Below, piece by piece: positions 9,063-18,997 of a stretch of DNA of 64,000 nt (the stretch's first letter is position 1; each line of letters begins with the position of its first letter). This stretch comes from G963674955 sp963674955 (lineage in GTDB: Bacteria > Desulfobacterota > Desulfovibrionia > Desulfovibrionales > Desulfovibrionaceae), in NCBI GenBank assembly GCA_963674955.2, contig CAXXKR010000004.1:1860001-1924000 (forward strand), read 5' to 3'. A model generated the notes under the pieces. The model had not been told where the DNA came from and did not search any database. It worked only from the letters and a program-made list of their open reading frames with translations. Position numbers and translations under genes: made by a program.

Positions 9063-10145
9063 CACAAAACTTCGACGCCGTCTTCCGTGATCAGGACCAT
9101 GAACTCCCAGCGCACTCCGCCCCAATCCGGGTAATAGAGTCCGGGTTCCACGGTGACCACCATGCCCGCCTTGAGCTTGCCCTCGGCGGTGGGGCCGAGG
9201 CTCGGAGGCTCGTGGGTTTCAAGGCCGACGCCGTGGCCCAGGGAATGGGTGAAGCGGCTTTCAACGCCGAACTGCTCGAAATGCTTGCGCGCCGCCTGAT
9301 AGGCCTGCTCAAACGTTACTCCGGGACGCATCATGTCCAGGGCCGCCTTTTGCGCTCCCTTGACCTGTTCGCGGACAGTGAGAAAACGGTCCGAGGGGTT
9401 CTCGCCCACCCAAAAGGTCCGGGTCTGGTCCGAGCAGTAGTTGTCGAGCCTGCCGCCCACGTCGATGAGCACCAGATCGTTCTCGCGCAAGGTGGTCTCG
9501 CCGGGTATGGCATGGGGCAGGGCCGCGTTGGGCCCGACGCCCACTATGGGTGAAAAGGCGGATTCGCTGGCTCCGTTGTCCCGAAACATCTTTTCGATTT
9601 CCCAGGCCACCTCGGCCTCGGTCCTTCCCGGCTCCAACCTGGATTGTATCTGCCTGAAAACATTGTGGTTCAAGGCGCAGGAAGCCCTGATCAGCTCCAT
9701 CTCGGTCTTGTCCTTGATGATGCGCAGCTTTTCCACGAGATTGTCGCGGGGTGAAAGGTTCACGGCCCCGTTCAGCTTCTCGTGGTCGAAAAGGCTCATG
9801 GCCTTGGGTTCGAAGGCCAGTCTTTCAAGACCCGATCCCTTGAGAAAGCCAATGATGTCCTCGTGGCGCTTGCCTGAATAGATGAACACGTCCTCGTTCC
9901 GGCCAGACGCGCCTGGCCGCGTCCTCGTAGCGGGGATCGGTGAGCAGGTAGTCCCTGCCCTCGGGAGTGATCACCAGCCATCCGGCGGTCTCGTTGCACT
10001 GGGGGTCGTGAAGCTCGAATCCGCTGAGGTAGAACCTGTTGGCCGCATGGGAGACCAGAAGCCCGGGCAGGTTCTTGTCTCTCAGGCTCTCTTTCAACTT
10101 TTCCCGGCGGGCCTGAAAAACAGCCGTACTGTCGTTTATTTGCAT
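9062..10145 (-). pseudogene. M24 (Xaa-Pro aminopeptidase-like) peptidase, one frameshift
   Basis: Two overlapping frames together make one M24 peptidase of about 360 aa. The N-terminal creatinase-like part (MQINDSTAVFQARREKL to TDPRYEDAARRVWPE) runs in one frame; the catalytic part (NEDVFIYSGKRHEDIIGFL onwards) runs in another. The switch lies at about 9895-9912 and is explained by one extra base in the CCGGAAC stretch. All metal ligands are intact: DVGGRLDNYCSDQTRTF (two Asp), HSLGHGVGLETHE (His), and Glu in VTVEPGLY and VRWEF. It overlaps the upstream FAD gene by 10 nt. A sequence error is more likely than true decay. Confidence 0.85.
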
Positions 10146-11488
10146 GTGTAAGTCTTTTCCGTCTTTCCCTGGATCATTCGCTCAACCCACTCCACGCCCT
10201 GCATGACGGAATGATCCATGTTGCCGACCTCGTACTTCCAGCCGCCGAAACGGCCCCTGGAGTAGATGTCCTTTTGCTCGAGCGCGGGCTGAACAGTCTT
10301 TAGCGCCGGATCGCGTTCAAGGCAAGGTGTGGGGTAGCCGTATTCCGCGACTTTTTCCCAGCGTGTCGCCAACGCCTCAACGTCTTCCGGCCTTATGAGC
10401 GTTGTGTTGACCAGTCCCTGCACCGTCCTGTCCATGACCGAGGAAATATCCTCCGGCTTGTGCGGCGAAAAGGATGTCTCGCACATCAGGGCTGTCTGGC
10501 TGCCGGGTCTGGCCACGTTGTTCGGCGAGTAGTTGTGGAAATTCGTGACCCTGTAAAAGGGGGCGTTCCCTTCGGGAAAATACATCCAGCAGCGGCTGTT
10601 GCCCGGTCTTTTGTCCAGGCCGACCCCCGAGACGTGCACCCCGCTGTGCTTCAGTTTTGCGGCGCCCTTGACCAGTTCCTCGCCCGGGTCAACCAGCCAT
10701 TTGGAAACCAGAAGATCCAGCGGCGCGGTGCTCAGAAGCTTTTCATAGCGGACCTCAAGCCCGTCGGCGGTGCGCGCCAGCTTGTTTCGCCAATCCACCC
10801 TGACCACCGGCTGCCCAAGCATTATCCTGTCCGAGACCCGGTCGGCCAGCCTCTTGAATATCTCGCCCGTGCCGCCGAAAAGCGGAAACCTGAAGGTGTT
10901 GTTGGGGCCCCATGAAACATCGTCGCGCTCCAGCAGGATGTTCTTCAGGACCGATTCCAGGCTGACCTCGCTTATCCGCTCACCGGTCCAGGAATAGCCC
11001 ATGAGTTCCGGCGGAGTGGCCCAGACCTTGAAATTATAGGGCCAAAGAAAGACCTCGGCGATGCCCCGGCCGAACACCGTTTCTATCCATTGGCTGAAAT
11101 TCTCGGGAACCGCTTCGGGCCGCCTGCCGGGCAGCAGGCCGCGAACGCACTCCCAGCGGACCTTGGGCGGCAGATAGCGGATGTTGTTCTGAAAGGGATA
11201 CGGCGTCCAGGTGTCGGCGACCCTGATCCAGGATTCCCGCTGGTGTTCCTGGTAATCGGAGCCCAGAAGGCCTTCCACCAGCCGGTCGAAATACCTGTAA
11301 TGGGAAAAGAGCACGTGCCCTCCCATGTCCCAGGTAAAGCCCCGCTCATCCTTGAAACTGGAGGCAAGGCCTCCAACATGGGAATTACGTTCCAGAACCA
11401 GGAAAGATTCCTCGCCCAGCTCGGAAAGCCTGTTGGCCGCGCCAAGACCCGTCGGCCCGGCCCCAATGATCAAATATTTGACTTCCAC
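10136..11488 (-). CDS. FAD-dependent oxidoreductase (UDP-galactopyranose mutase/protoporphyrinogen oxidase-like)
   Basis: 450-aa flavoprotein with an N-terminal Rossmann dinucleotide motif (YLIIGAGPTGLGAANRLSELG, residues 5-25) followed by VLERNSHVGGLASSF, the second FAD-contact strand. GHVLFSHYRYFD and LPPKVRWE are typical of amine-oxidase/UGM-like proteins found in polysaccharide clusters. No signal peptide, so cytoplasmic. The last 10 nt overlap the start of the downstream peptidase gene. Substrate unknown; a sugar-nucleotide mutase or oxidase role is possible. Confidence 0.8.
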   Translation of the reverse strand: MEVKYLIIGAGPTGLGAANRLSELGEESFLVLERNSHVGGLASSFKDERGFTWDMGGHVLFSHYRYFDRLVEGLLGSDYQEHQRESWIRVADTWTPYPFQNNIRYLPPKVRWECVRGLLPGRRPEAVPENFSQWIETVFGRGIAEVFLWPYNFKVWATPPELMGYSWTGERISEVSLESVLKNILLERDDVSWGPNNTFRFPLFGGTGEIFKRLADRVSDRIMLGQPVVRVDWRNKLARTADGLEVRYEKLLSTAPLDLLVSKWLVDPGEELVKGAAKLKHSGVHVSGVGLDKRPGNSRCWMYFPEGNAPFYRVTNFHNYSPNNVARPGSQTALMCETSFSPHKPEDISSVMDRTVQGLVNTTLIRPEDVEALATRWEKVAEYGYPTPCLERDPALKTVQPALEQKDIYSRGRFGGWKYEVGNMDHSVMQGVEWVERMIQGKTEKTYTCK

Positions 11489-11638
11489 ACGATACCCTTG
11501 GTCTGCAACCTCTGTCGGGGAATCCGAAAAGAATCGCCAGCACTTTCCCCGAAACTATCAAAATCCATGCCACGCCCCGTATCTGCAACATGGCGAAAAC
11601 ATTCAACCCGAAATCGATGTCACGCACCTTTGGCTTTT

Positions 11639-11658
11639 CCGTAACAGACCCGTAACAC
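11639..11658 (+). promoter_or_regulatory. Probable Pho box upstream of pstS
   Basis: Two copies of CCGTAACA (11639-11646 and 11650-11657) repeat with an 11-bp period, the spacing of PhoB-binding direct repeats. The site lies about 70 nt upstream of the pstS start, where a PhoB activator would be expected to act. The repeat is read directly; assignment to PhoB rests on spacing and context. Confidence 0.55.
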
Positions 11659-11725
11659 GGGCCTGATAGCTCTTCCCTCCTGAACACTGAATTTTTTCGT
11701 ATCAACCCTTTTGGAGGAAAACGGA

Positions 11726-12547
11726 ATGAAAACCAAATTGATGGCCATAGTCGCCGTACTCGCCTTGTGCCTTACCGGCACCGCCTTTGCCGGAACCATT
11801 GAAGTCAAGGGTTCCACAACCGTGCTTCCGCTGATGCAGAAGTCCGCAGAAGCATACATGGCCGCCAACAGCGGCGTGAACATCTCCATTTCCGGCGGCG
11901 GCTCCAGCAACGGCGCCAAGGCCCTGATCGACGGTTCCACGGACATCGCCATGATGTCCCGCGACATGAAGGACAAGGAAATCAAGGCCGCCACCGACAA
12001 CGGCCGCGCTCCCAAGCAGTACATCGTGGCCTACGACTGCATCGTTCCCGTGGTCCATCCGGACAGCAAGGTCGCCGATCTGACCAAGGACCAGCTCCTG
12101 GGGATCTACACCGGCAAGATCACCGACTGGAAGGAACTCGGCGGCGAACCCGGACAGATCGTGGTCATCTCCCGCGACACCTCCTCCGGCACCTATGACT
12201 GCTGGAAGAGCAAGGTCATGAAAAAGGACGGCGAAAGCAACAAGGTCTTCCCCGGCGCACTGCTCCAGGCCTCCAATGGTGCCGTGGCCCAGGCCGTGGC
12301 CAAGAACAAGCTGGCCATCGGCTATGTCGGACTGGCTTACGTGAACAAGGAACTCAAGAGCGTCAAGGTCAACGGCGTTTCCGCCACGGTCAAGACCGCC
12401 CTGGACGGTTCCTATCCCATCTCCCGCGGCCTGAACCTCTACACTCCCGGCGAGCCCACCGGCGACGCCAAAGGCCTCATCGACTTCATGCTCAGCCCCA
12501 AGGGCCAGCAGCTTGCCGAAGACACCGGCTTCATCAAGATCAAATAA
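11726..12547 (+). CDS. pstS: Phosphate ABC transporter substrate-binding protein PstS
   Basis: 273-aa periplasmic protein. The signal peptide MKTKLMAIVAVLALCLTGTAFA is followed by the mature start GTIEVKGSTTVLPLM, the phosphate-binding first loop. Further binding-site segments are SISGGGSSNGAKALIDGSTDIAMMSR and ISRDTSSGTYDCW. GGAGG at 11713-11717 sits 8 nt before this ATG, which excludes an in-frame TTG 15 nt upstream. Separated from pstC by a stable hairpin that probably protects the pstS message. No pstB follows in this window. Confidence 0.95.
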   Translation: MKTKLMAIVAVLALCLTGTAFAGTIEVKGSTTVLPLMQKSAEAYMAANSGVNISISGGGSSNGAKALIDGSTDIAMMSRDMKDKEIKAATDNGRAPKQYIVAYDCIVPVVHPDSKVADLTKDQLLGIYTGKITDWKELGGEPGQIVVISRDTSSGTYDCWKSKVMKKDGESNKVFPGALLQASNGAVAQAVAKNKLAIGYVGLAYVNKELKSVKVNGVSATVKTALDGSYPISRGLNLYTPGEPTGDAKGLIDFMLSPKGQQLAEDTGFIKIK

Positions 12548-12567
12548 CAAGTTCCATTACTGCCCAG

Positions 12568-12604
12568 CCCGGCGGAAGCGACCTAAAAAGTCTCTTCCGC
12601 CGGG
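12568..12604 (+). promoter_or_regulatory. pstS-pstC intercistronic stem-loop
   Basis: Perfect 11-bp stem, CCCGGCGGAAG (12568-12578) with CTTCCGCCGGG (12594-12604), 15-nt loop, no T tract. Such a structure would stabilise the 3' end of pstS or partially block reading into pstC, giving more binding protein than permease. Function inferred from place and shape. Confidence 0.7.
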
Positions 12605-12668
12605 ACATTACAAAAGATTTATGACCCTTTTCGAAAAACATGGCGGCTGACTCGCAAGGGAACCTAAA

Positions 12669-14000
12669 GTGAATATCAACAAGTTTTATCTTTTCGTCGG
12701 CCTGCTTCTGGTTCTGGCCGCCCTTCTGGCCGTCGCCGGAGTCCGAAAGGGTACCCCCAACCATGTGGAATCCGTTTTTCTGGAAAAAATAGACCTGGTC
12801 GAGTCCAGAAACGAACTGCCGGAAGAGGCCAACGTCAAGGCCGCCCTGGACAAGGTCATGAGCTACGTCAAGCTCGACCTTGCTGAAAACGCAAAAGAAT
12901 TGGACGCGACGGAAGACAGCCTGATGCTCCAGCTTGACGCCGTCTTCAAGACCGTCACCCAGCAAAAGGTCGACGGCAACCGGGAACCACTGGAATTCAT
13001 CCGCCACACCATCAGGGAAGGCAAGGCCGCATCGGCCCGAACCTATTACTTCCTGGCGGCCCTGGCCGCACTTGGCGCCTTCATCTTTCTCGGAGGCAAG
13101 GCCATGAACCTGCAGAGAAAGACCAAGGAAAAGCTCATATCCTCGGCCTTTTTCGTCACCGCAGTCACATCCATCCTCATCCTTTTCCTGATCATGATAT
13201 TTCTTTTTGTCGAAGGGCTGCCCATATTCGACAAGGTTTCGGTTTCCGACTTTCTGTTCGGAAGCGGCTGGTACCCAACCGACGAGGACGATCCGGAATT
13301 CGGCATCCTGCCGCTCATTGCGGGTTCGTTCAGCGTGACTGCCCTGTCCTCGGCCATCGCCATTCCTTTGGGCGTCATGACCGCCATTTACATGGCAGAA
13401 ATCGCCTCCACCCGGGTCCGCGAAATGGTCAAGCCGGTGATCGAACTGCTGGCCTCCCTGCCCTCGGTTGTAATCGGCTTCTTCGGCATGGTGGTGGTCG
13501 CGCCCTTTCTTCAGGACGCTTTCGGACTGGCAACGGGCTGAACATGTTCAACGCCTCGCTCATGCTGGCCTTCATGTCCGTGCCGACCATCACCTCGGTC
13601 TCGGAGGACGCCATCTACGCCGTTCCGGGAGAGTTGAAGGAAGCCTCCCTGGCCCTCGGGGCCACGCACCTGGAGACCATCACCAAAGTCATCCTTCCCG
13701 CGTCCCTGTCCGGCATCAGCACGGCCGTCATTTTGGGCATGTCCAGGGCCATCGGCGAAACAATGGTCGTGCTCATGGTAGCGGGCGGCGCCGGGCCTTT
13801 TGCCCTCGTCCATCTTCGACCCGGTAAGGCCCATGCCCGCCAGCATCGCCGCGGAAATGGGCGAAGCCCCGTTCCAAAGCGAACACTACTACGCCCTGTT
13901 CGCCATCGGCATAGTGCTTTTCATCTTTACCATGATCTTCAACGTCGTCGCCGACCACATCGCGCACAAATACAAGCAGGTCGGCGCGGCCACGCTTTAA
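12669..14000 (+). pseudogene. pstC: Phosphate ABC permease PstC, two compensating frameshifts
   Basis: Reads as a PstC permease of about 443 aa starting at GTG 12669 after AAGGGAA. It has an N-terminal extension with two membrane segments and a periplasmic helical part (residues 1-150), unlike the short E. coli protein. The frame breaks at about 13537 (GGGCTGAAC for expected GGGCCTGAAC, one C missing) and is restored at about 13798-13801 (TTTT for expected TTT). Between them the second frame gives the expected permease sequence, including the EAA-type loop ELKEASLALGATHLETI. The last part (PSSIFDPVRPMPASIAAEMG) returns to the first frame. Base-calling errors are the simplest explanation. Confidence 0.85.
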
Positions 14001-14019
14001 CTAAGGAGAGACGGAAACC

Positions 14020-14958
14020 ATGTCGGCCATTCAGGAAAACGTGGCGAATATCACAAACCGGGTGCTTGCGAATCAGGACCTGAACCCGGAAAGCAACCCC
14101 AAAGACGCCTGGCGCAAGACCCTGCAGGCCGTCTGCTTCGGCGTGTTCCGCGGCGCGGCAAGCATCAACGCCCTGGCCCTGTTCATAATCATCGGGTTCC
14201 TGCTCTACAACGGCGTCCCGGCCCTGTCCTGGGAGTTTCTCAGCGAAGCGCCCAAAAACTCCATGACCGAAGGCGGAATCTTTCCCTGCATCGTCGGCAC
14301 CTTCATCCTGGGCATCGGCTCAATGGTAGTGGCCCTGCCCCTGGGCGTGGCCTCGGCCATCTATCTGCACGAGTACGCCACACCGGGCAAGACCCTGAGA
14401 ATAATCAGGCTGGGCATCAACAACCTGGCAGGAGTTCCGTCCGTGGTCTTCGGCCTTTTCGGCCTGGGCCTTTTCGTAACGGTCATGGGTTTCGGGGTTT
14501 CCATTGTTTCCGGCTCCCTGACCCTGGGGGCGCTGACCCTGCCGGTGATCATCGGCACCACGGAAGAGGCCCTTCGCTCGGTGCCCCAGACCTACCGCGA
14601 GGCCTCCCTGGGGCTTGGAGCCACAAAATGGCAGACCATCTACAAGGTCGTGCTGCCTTCGGCCACGCCGGGCATTCTCACAGGCTCCATTCTGGGGATC
14701 AGCCGCGCCGCAGGCGAGACAGCGGCAATCATGTTCACGGCGGCTGTCTTTTTCACGCCCATGATGCCGGAAAGCCTGCTGGACGACGTCATGGCCCTGC
14801 CCTACCACATTTACGTCCTGGCCACGGCCGGAACCGAGATTGAAAAAACCCGCCACCTGCAATACGGCACGTCCCTGGTGCTCATCGCCCTGGTCCTGGG
14901 CATCAACCTCATCGCCATCTACCTGCGCGCCAAGCTGCAGCGCAAGCTGAGCAAGTAA
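14020..14958 (+). CDS. pstA: Phosphate ABC transporter permease PstA
   Basis: 312-aa inner-membrane permease with about six membrane segments. The EAA loop (TYREASLGLGATKWQTIYKVVLP) contacts the ATPase PstB. Motifs VASAIYLHEYA, AGVPSVVFGLFGLGLF and GISRAAGETAAIMFTAA are characteristic of PstA. Ribosome site AAGGAGA precedes the ATG; 19 nt separate it from pstC. The cluster stops here without pstB or phoU, so the ATPase must be encoded elsewhere or lost. A terminator follows. Confidence 0.95.
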   Translation: MSAIQENVANITNRVLANQDLNPESNPKDAWRKTLQAVCFGVFRGAASINALALFIIIGFLLYNGVPALSWEFLSEAPKNSMTEGGIFPCIVGTFILGIGSMVVALPLGVASAIYLHEYATPGKTLRIIRLGINNLAGVPSVVFGLFGLGLFVTVMGFGVSIVSGSLTLGALTLPVIIGTTEEALRSVPQTYREASLGLGATKWQTIYKVVLPSATPGILTGSILGISRAAGETAAIMFTAAVFFTPMMPESLLDDVMALPYHIYVLATAGTEIEKTRHLQYGTSLVLIALVLGINLIAIYLRAKLQRKLSK

Positions 14959-14981
14959 AAAAAGAACATCTCGATTCACAG

Positions 14982-15007
14982 ACCGGAGGCTTGTGCTTCC
15001 GGTTTTT
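14982..15007 (+). terminator. Rho-independent terminator after pstA
   Basis: Hairpin ACCGGAGG / CTTCCGGT with a 6-nt loop (14982-15003) followed by TTTTTT. It separates the pst genes from the convergent ogt gene. Confidence 0.8.
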
Positions 15008-15020
15008 TCATGCCCGTTTT

Positions 15021-15512
15021 TCAAACGTTCCTTTCCAACTCCAGCAGATACTTTCTTGAGTTCGATGCCGCCCGGATTGGTGAAACCGGTCATGGAGCCA
15101 TCAGCGCCCAGGACGCGGTGGCAGGGGATGATCAGGGGCCAGGGATTGCGGGCCATGACCCCGCCCACGGCGCGGGCCGCTCCGGGGCTGCCGGACATGG
15201 CCGCGAGCTGGCCGTAGGTCACGGTCTCCCCGTGGACCCCACGTCCTTGAGAAGGGTCTTCAGAACATTGGCTACAAACGGCGTCAGCTTTTCGAAATCA
15301 AAGGGCAGGTCGGGCCAGGATACTCTTTCTCCGGCAGCATATCGGGCCAGGACCCCGGCCACTGCTTTCCCGTGTTCGGAAAGCTCGACGGGGGGAGTTT
15401 TCCGAACATCCCCATCAGTCGACCACAAAAGGCGAATTCGCCTCAAAAGCCCTGAGTTCCAATGTAAGGACAAAGAGATGCGCTCCGACACCAACCACTC
15501 GACTGTATTCAT
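15021..15512 (-). pseudogene. ogt: Methylated-DNA-protein cysteine methyltransferase, two frameshifts
   Basis: The first frame encodes the N-terminal domain (MNTVEWLVSERISLSL to VANVLKTLLKDV). The second carries ETVTYGQLAAMSGSPGAARAVG and the active-site PCHRVLGADG. Frames switch at 15228-15231, where one G seems missing from a G run (coding strand). A second shift at 15052-15054, one A too many, would restore the usual ending YLLELERNV and a TGA at 15021. The start at 15512 has GGAGACAATAA before it and overlaps the radical SAM stop as ATGA. The protein would repair O6-alkylguanine. As no catalytic residue is lost, sequence errors are likelier than gene death. Confidence 0.85.
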
Positions 15513-16498
15513 TTATTGTCTCCAAATCCATTTTCGGGCGAAAACCAGAAGGGAATTTCCCTTGACCATTCAGGAAGGGATTTGCCCTGCCAGATGTCCT
15601 CGGCTTCCAGGTGATTCCTGATCATGTGCAGCAAGGTTCCCTTCTTTCCAGCCCAGCCCGGGGCCAAAAGCTCGCCCGGAGAGGGGTCGCCGTTCAGGCG
15701 GTGAACCACGATGTCCGGCCTGAGCCTGGCCAGGGCCTGGCCTATCCAATAAATATACGTCTCCCTTTCCAGAGGGACAAATTCCCCTTTCCGCCACAGG
15801 GCTTCAAGCCCCGCCCCCCTGCACACATAAAGATTATGGAACTTCACGCCCTGCACCGGCAGGGAGTTGAGCAGCTCCACGCTGCGCAGCAATCCGTCCA
15901 GCCCCTCGCCTCCGTCCGGTCCGGGCAACCCGGCCACCACATGGGCGCAGACCTTGAGTCCGCACCTAGCCGCCATGTCGACGGCCCGCACGAAATCCTC
16001 GACCGTGTGCCCCCTGTTGATGAACTCCAGCACCCGGTCGTCGGCGCTTTGCAGTCCCAACTCAAGTATGACCTCCCTGACCGGAAGCGCGGCCAGCAAC
16101 CCGATCTTGTCCTGATCCAGACAATCCGGTCTGGTGCCCAGGCTTATCCCGGCAAGATCAGGAAGCCCGGAAATCTCTCCAAGTATCCGGGCCAGCTTGT
16201 CCAGCGGGCCATAGGTGTTGGAATAGGATTGAAGATAGGCCATGTACGGGCCGGTCTTGCGCCTGGATGAAAAATGTTCGCGCCAGTAATCCCACTGCAT
16301 CTCAAGACCCAGGCCCTTTTCCCCCAACCCCGAACCGGACCCAAGGGGATTGCAGAAAACACAACCCTTGCGGGAAAGCGTCCCGTCCCGGTTGGGGCAA
16401 TGAAAGCCTGCGTCAAGGGGAATCTTCTGGATGCGACGCCCAAACTCGCGCCTGAAATGCACGAACAACGGATAATATCTATAGGCGGTCTTTTGCAT
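15509..16498 (-). CDS. Radical SAM protein, TIGR01212-like
   Basis: 329-aa radical SAM enzyme starting MQKTAYRYYPLFVHFRREFG; the ATG at 16498 follows AGGGTGATC, and upstream in-frame codons lack any ribosome site. The [4Fe-4S] cysteines lie in FHCPNRDGTLSRKGCVFCNP, the widened C-x12-C-x2-C spacing seen in the TIGR01212 (YtqA-like) family. TRPDCLD and LELGLQSADDRVLEFINRGH are further family motifs. Its stop overlaps the start of ogt. Divergent from mreB, with 142 nt between the two starts. Substrate unknown; YtqA-like proteins have been linked to tRNA modification. Confidence 0.88.
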   Translation of the reverse strand: MQKTAYRYYPLFVHFRREFGRRIQKIPLDAGFHCPNRDGTLSRKGCVFCNPLGSGSGLGEKGLGLEMQWDYWREHFSSRRKTGPYMAYLQSYSNTYGPLDKLARILGEISGLPDLAGISLGTRPDCLDQDKIGLLAALPVREVILELGLQSADDRVLEFINRGHTVEDFVRAVDMAARCGLKVCAHVVAGLPGPDGGEGLDGLLRSVELLNSLPVQGVKFHNLYVCRGAGLEALWRKGEFVPLERETYIYWIGQALARLRPDIVVHRLNGDPSPGELLAPGWAGKKGTLLHMIRNHLEAEDIWQGKSLPEWSREIPFWFSPENGFGDNK

Positions 16499-16640
16499 CC
16501 GATGATCACCCTGGAAGAGATTCTGTTGCTTGCCGGTGTCACATTTGATAAACCTTACAAGGTAAACGCAACCTAACCCAAACCCACTTCGTTTTGAAGT
16601 AGACCTTAATCCGTGAATTGCGCCTGAAAGCGAGGACTCG

Positions 16641-17684
<1,044 letters not shown>

Positions 17685-17685
17685 C

Positions 17686-18528
17686 GTGAAGCCCAAACGG
17701 ATAATCGTTCTAATCCTAGCGGGATTGTTTCTTTTCCTGACACTCTACACCTGGAACCTGCGCACCGGGAACCTTGACGCGCTTTCAGCCTTCAGCGGCC
17801 TGGAAATCACGGCCCAGGCCCTGAAGCCCGGCAAATGGCTGGCCAGAAAAGCTTCAGGTGTTTGGGACCGTTACGTCAACCTGGCCGGACTCAAGCAGGA
17901 AAACGACAGGCTGGCCGCAGAACTCGACTCCCTGAAACTGGAAAACATGATGCTCAGGGACCGCACAGTGGCTGTCCAGCGGCTGGAAAAACTCCTGAAC
18001 TTCTCACCTCCCGCCGAATGGACGGCCCTGGGCGGAAGGGTCATCACCCACAGGCTCGGCCCCGTGGGCGTCCTGGAATCCCTAATCGTGGACAAGGGCA
18101 GCCTTTCGGACATCCATCCGGACACACCGGTCATCGTCCCCCAGGGGGTGGTCGGCCGCGTGCTGCGCTCCTCCCTGACCGCATCCACAATCCTTCTCCT
18201 GAGCGACTCCAACAGCGACATCCCCGTCCTGGGCGAAAAAAGCAGGACCCCGGGCATACTCTCGGGCCAGGGGCTGGGCAGCTTTCTCGATGTCCGCTAC
18301 GTGGACATCAACGCCTCCATCCAGGAGGGGGAACTTCTGGTGACCTCGGGCTTGGCGGGCATCTTTCCCAAGGGTCTTCCCGCGGCGCGTGTCACCTCGG
18401 TGGAGCGTTTGGGACATTCCCTGTTTCTTTCGGTCACGGCGGAACCCCTGGTCAACTTCGACGGGCTGGAGGAAATACTGCTGCTGACCAGAAAACTGGT
18501 CGGACCAATCCCGCCGCCGGAGGAGTGA
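17686..18528 (+). CDS. mreC: Cell-shape protein MreC
   Basis: 280 aa with one N-terminal membrane anchor (IIVLILAGLFLFLTLYTWNL), a coiled-coil segment (LKQENDRLAAELDSLKLENMML, about residues 68-90) and the beta-rich periplasmic domain (VITHRLGPVGVLESLIVDKGS, GVVGRVLRSS, VLLLSDSNSDIPVLG-like). GTG start at 17686, one base after the mreB stop. It links MreB filaments to PBP2 and RodA. Confidence 0.93.
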   Translation: MKPKRIIVLILAGLFLFLTLYTWNLRTGNLDALSAFSGLEITAQALKPGKWLARKASGVWDRYVNLAGLKQENDRLAAELDSLKLENMMLRDRTVAVQRLEKLLNFSPPAEWTALGGRVITHRLGPVGVLESLIVDKGSLSDIHPDTPVIVPQGVVGRVLRSSLTASTILLLSDSNSDIPVLGEKSRTPGILSGQGLGSFLDVRYVDINASIQEGELLVTSGLAGIFPKGLPAARVTSVERLGHSLFLSVTAEPLVNFDGLEEILLLTRKLVGPIPPPEE

Positions 18529-18529
18529 G

Positions 18530-18997
18530 ATGCTCTCGGCGATCTGGTGGACGGCTTTCACCCTGGCCGGAATCTGGTGCCAGGGGCTGTTGCCCGGCAT
18601 AGACTGCCTGGCGCCGGGACTCGTCATCAGCCTGTATGACGAAAACACGCCCACGACCATCACCCTGGCCGCAATATGGATAATCCTTCAGGAAGGCATG
18701 GGCACCCTGGCCTTCGGATATGCGGCCATCTGGTATTCCCTTCTGGTCCTTTTCTTCCTCTTCACCCACAAGCTCTTCAAGCCCAAAAGCCTGCTTTTCA
18801 TCTGCCTTGCGGGCGGGTTTCTGGCTGTATTAAAAGTGATCCTGACGCTCTCCCTGCTCTCGCTGGAATCCAAAAGCCTGCCTCTGGGAAAAGTGTTCCT
18901 GGATTCGCTGTTCCAGGCCGCGTCTTTTCCCGCAATCTGGTTTGCCGCCCATGAACTTTACCCTAACCGGCTGAAAAAGAATGAGCGATTTCTTTAG
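18530..18997 (+). CDS. mreD: Cell-shape membrane protein MreD
   Basis: 155-aa hydrophobic protein with about five membrane segments and MreD-like composition. It starts one base after the mreC stop and overlaps mrdA by 17 nt. Assignment rests on size, topology and operon position more than on motif, as MreD is poorly conserved. Confidence 0.85.
   Translation: MLSAIWWTAFTLAGIWCQGLLPGIDCLAPGLVISLYDENTPTTITLAAIWIILQEGMGTLAFGYAAIWYSLLVLFFLFTHKLFKPKSLLFICLAGGFLAVLKVILTLSLLSLESKSLPLGKVFLDSLFQAASFPAIWFAAHELYPNRLKKNERFL

Noticed and set aside
14320..15222. 300-aa minus-strand frame beginning with Ogt-like residues
   Set aside because: Only its first 75 residues are real (ogt); the rest is the shadow of pstA reached through a frameshift.
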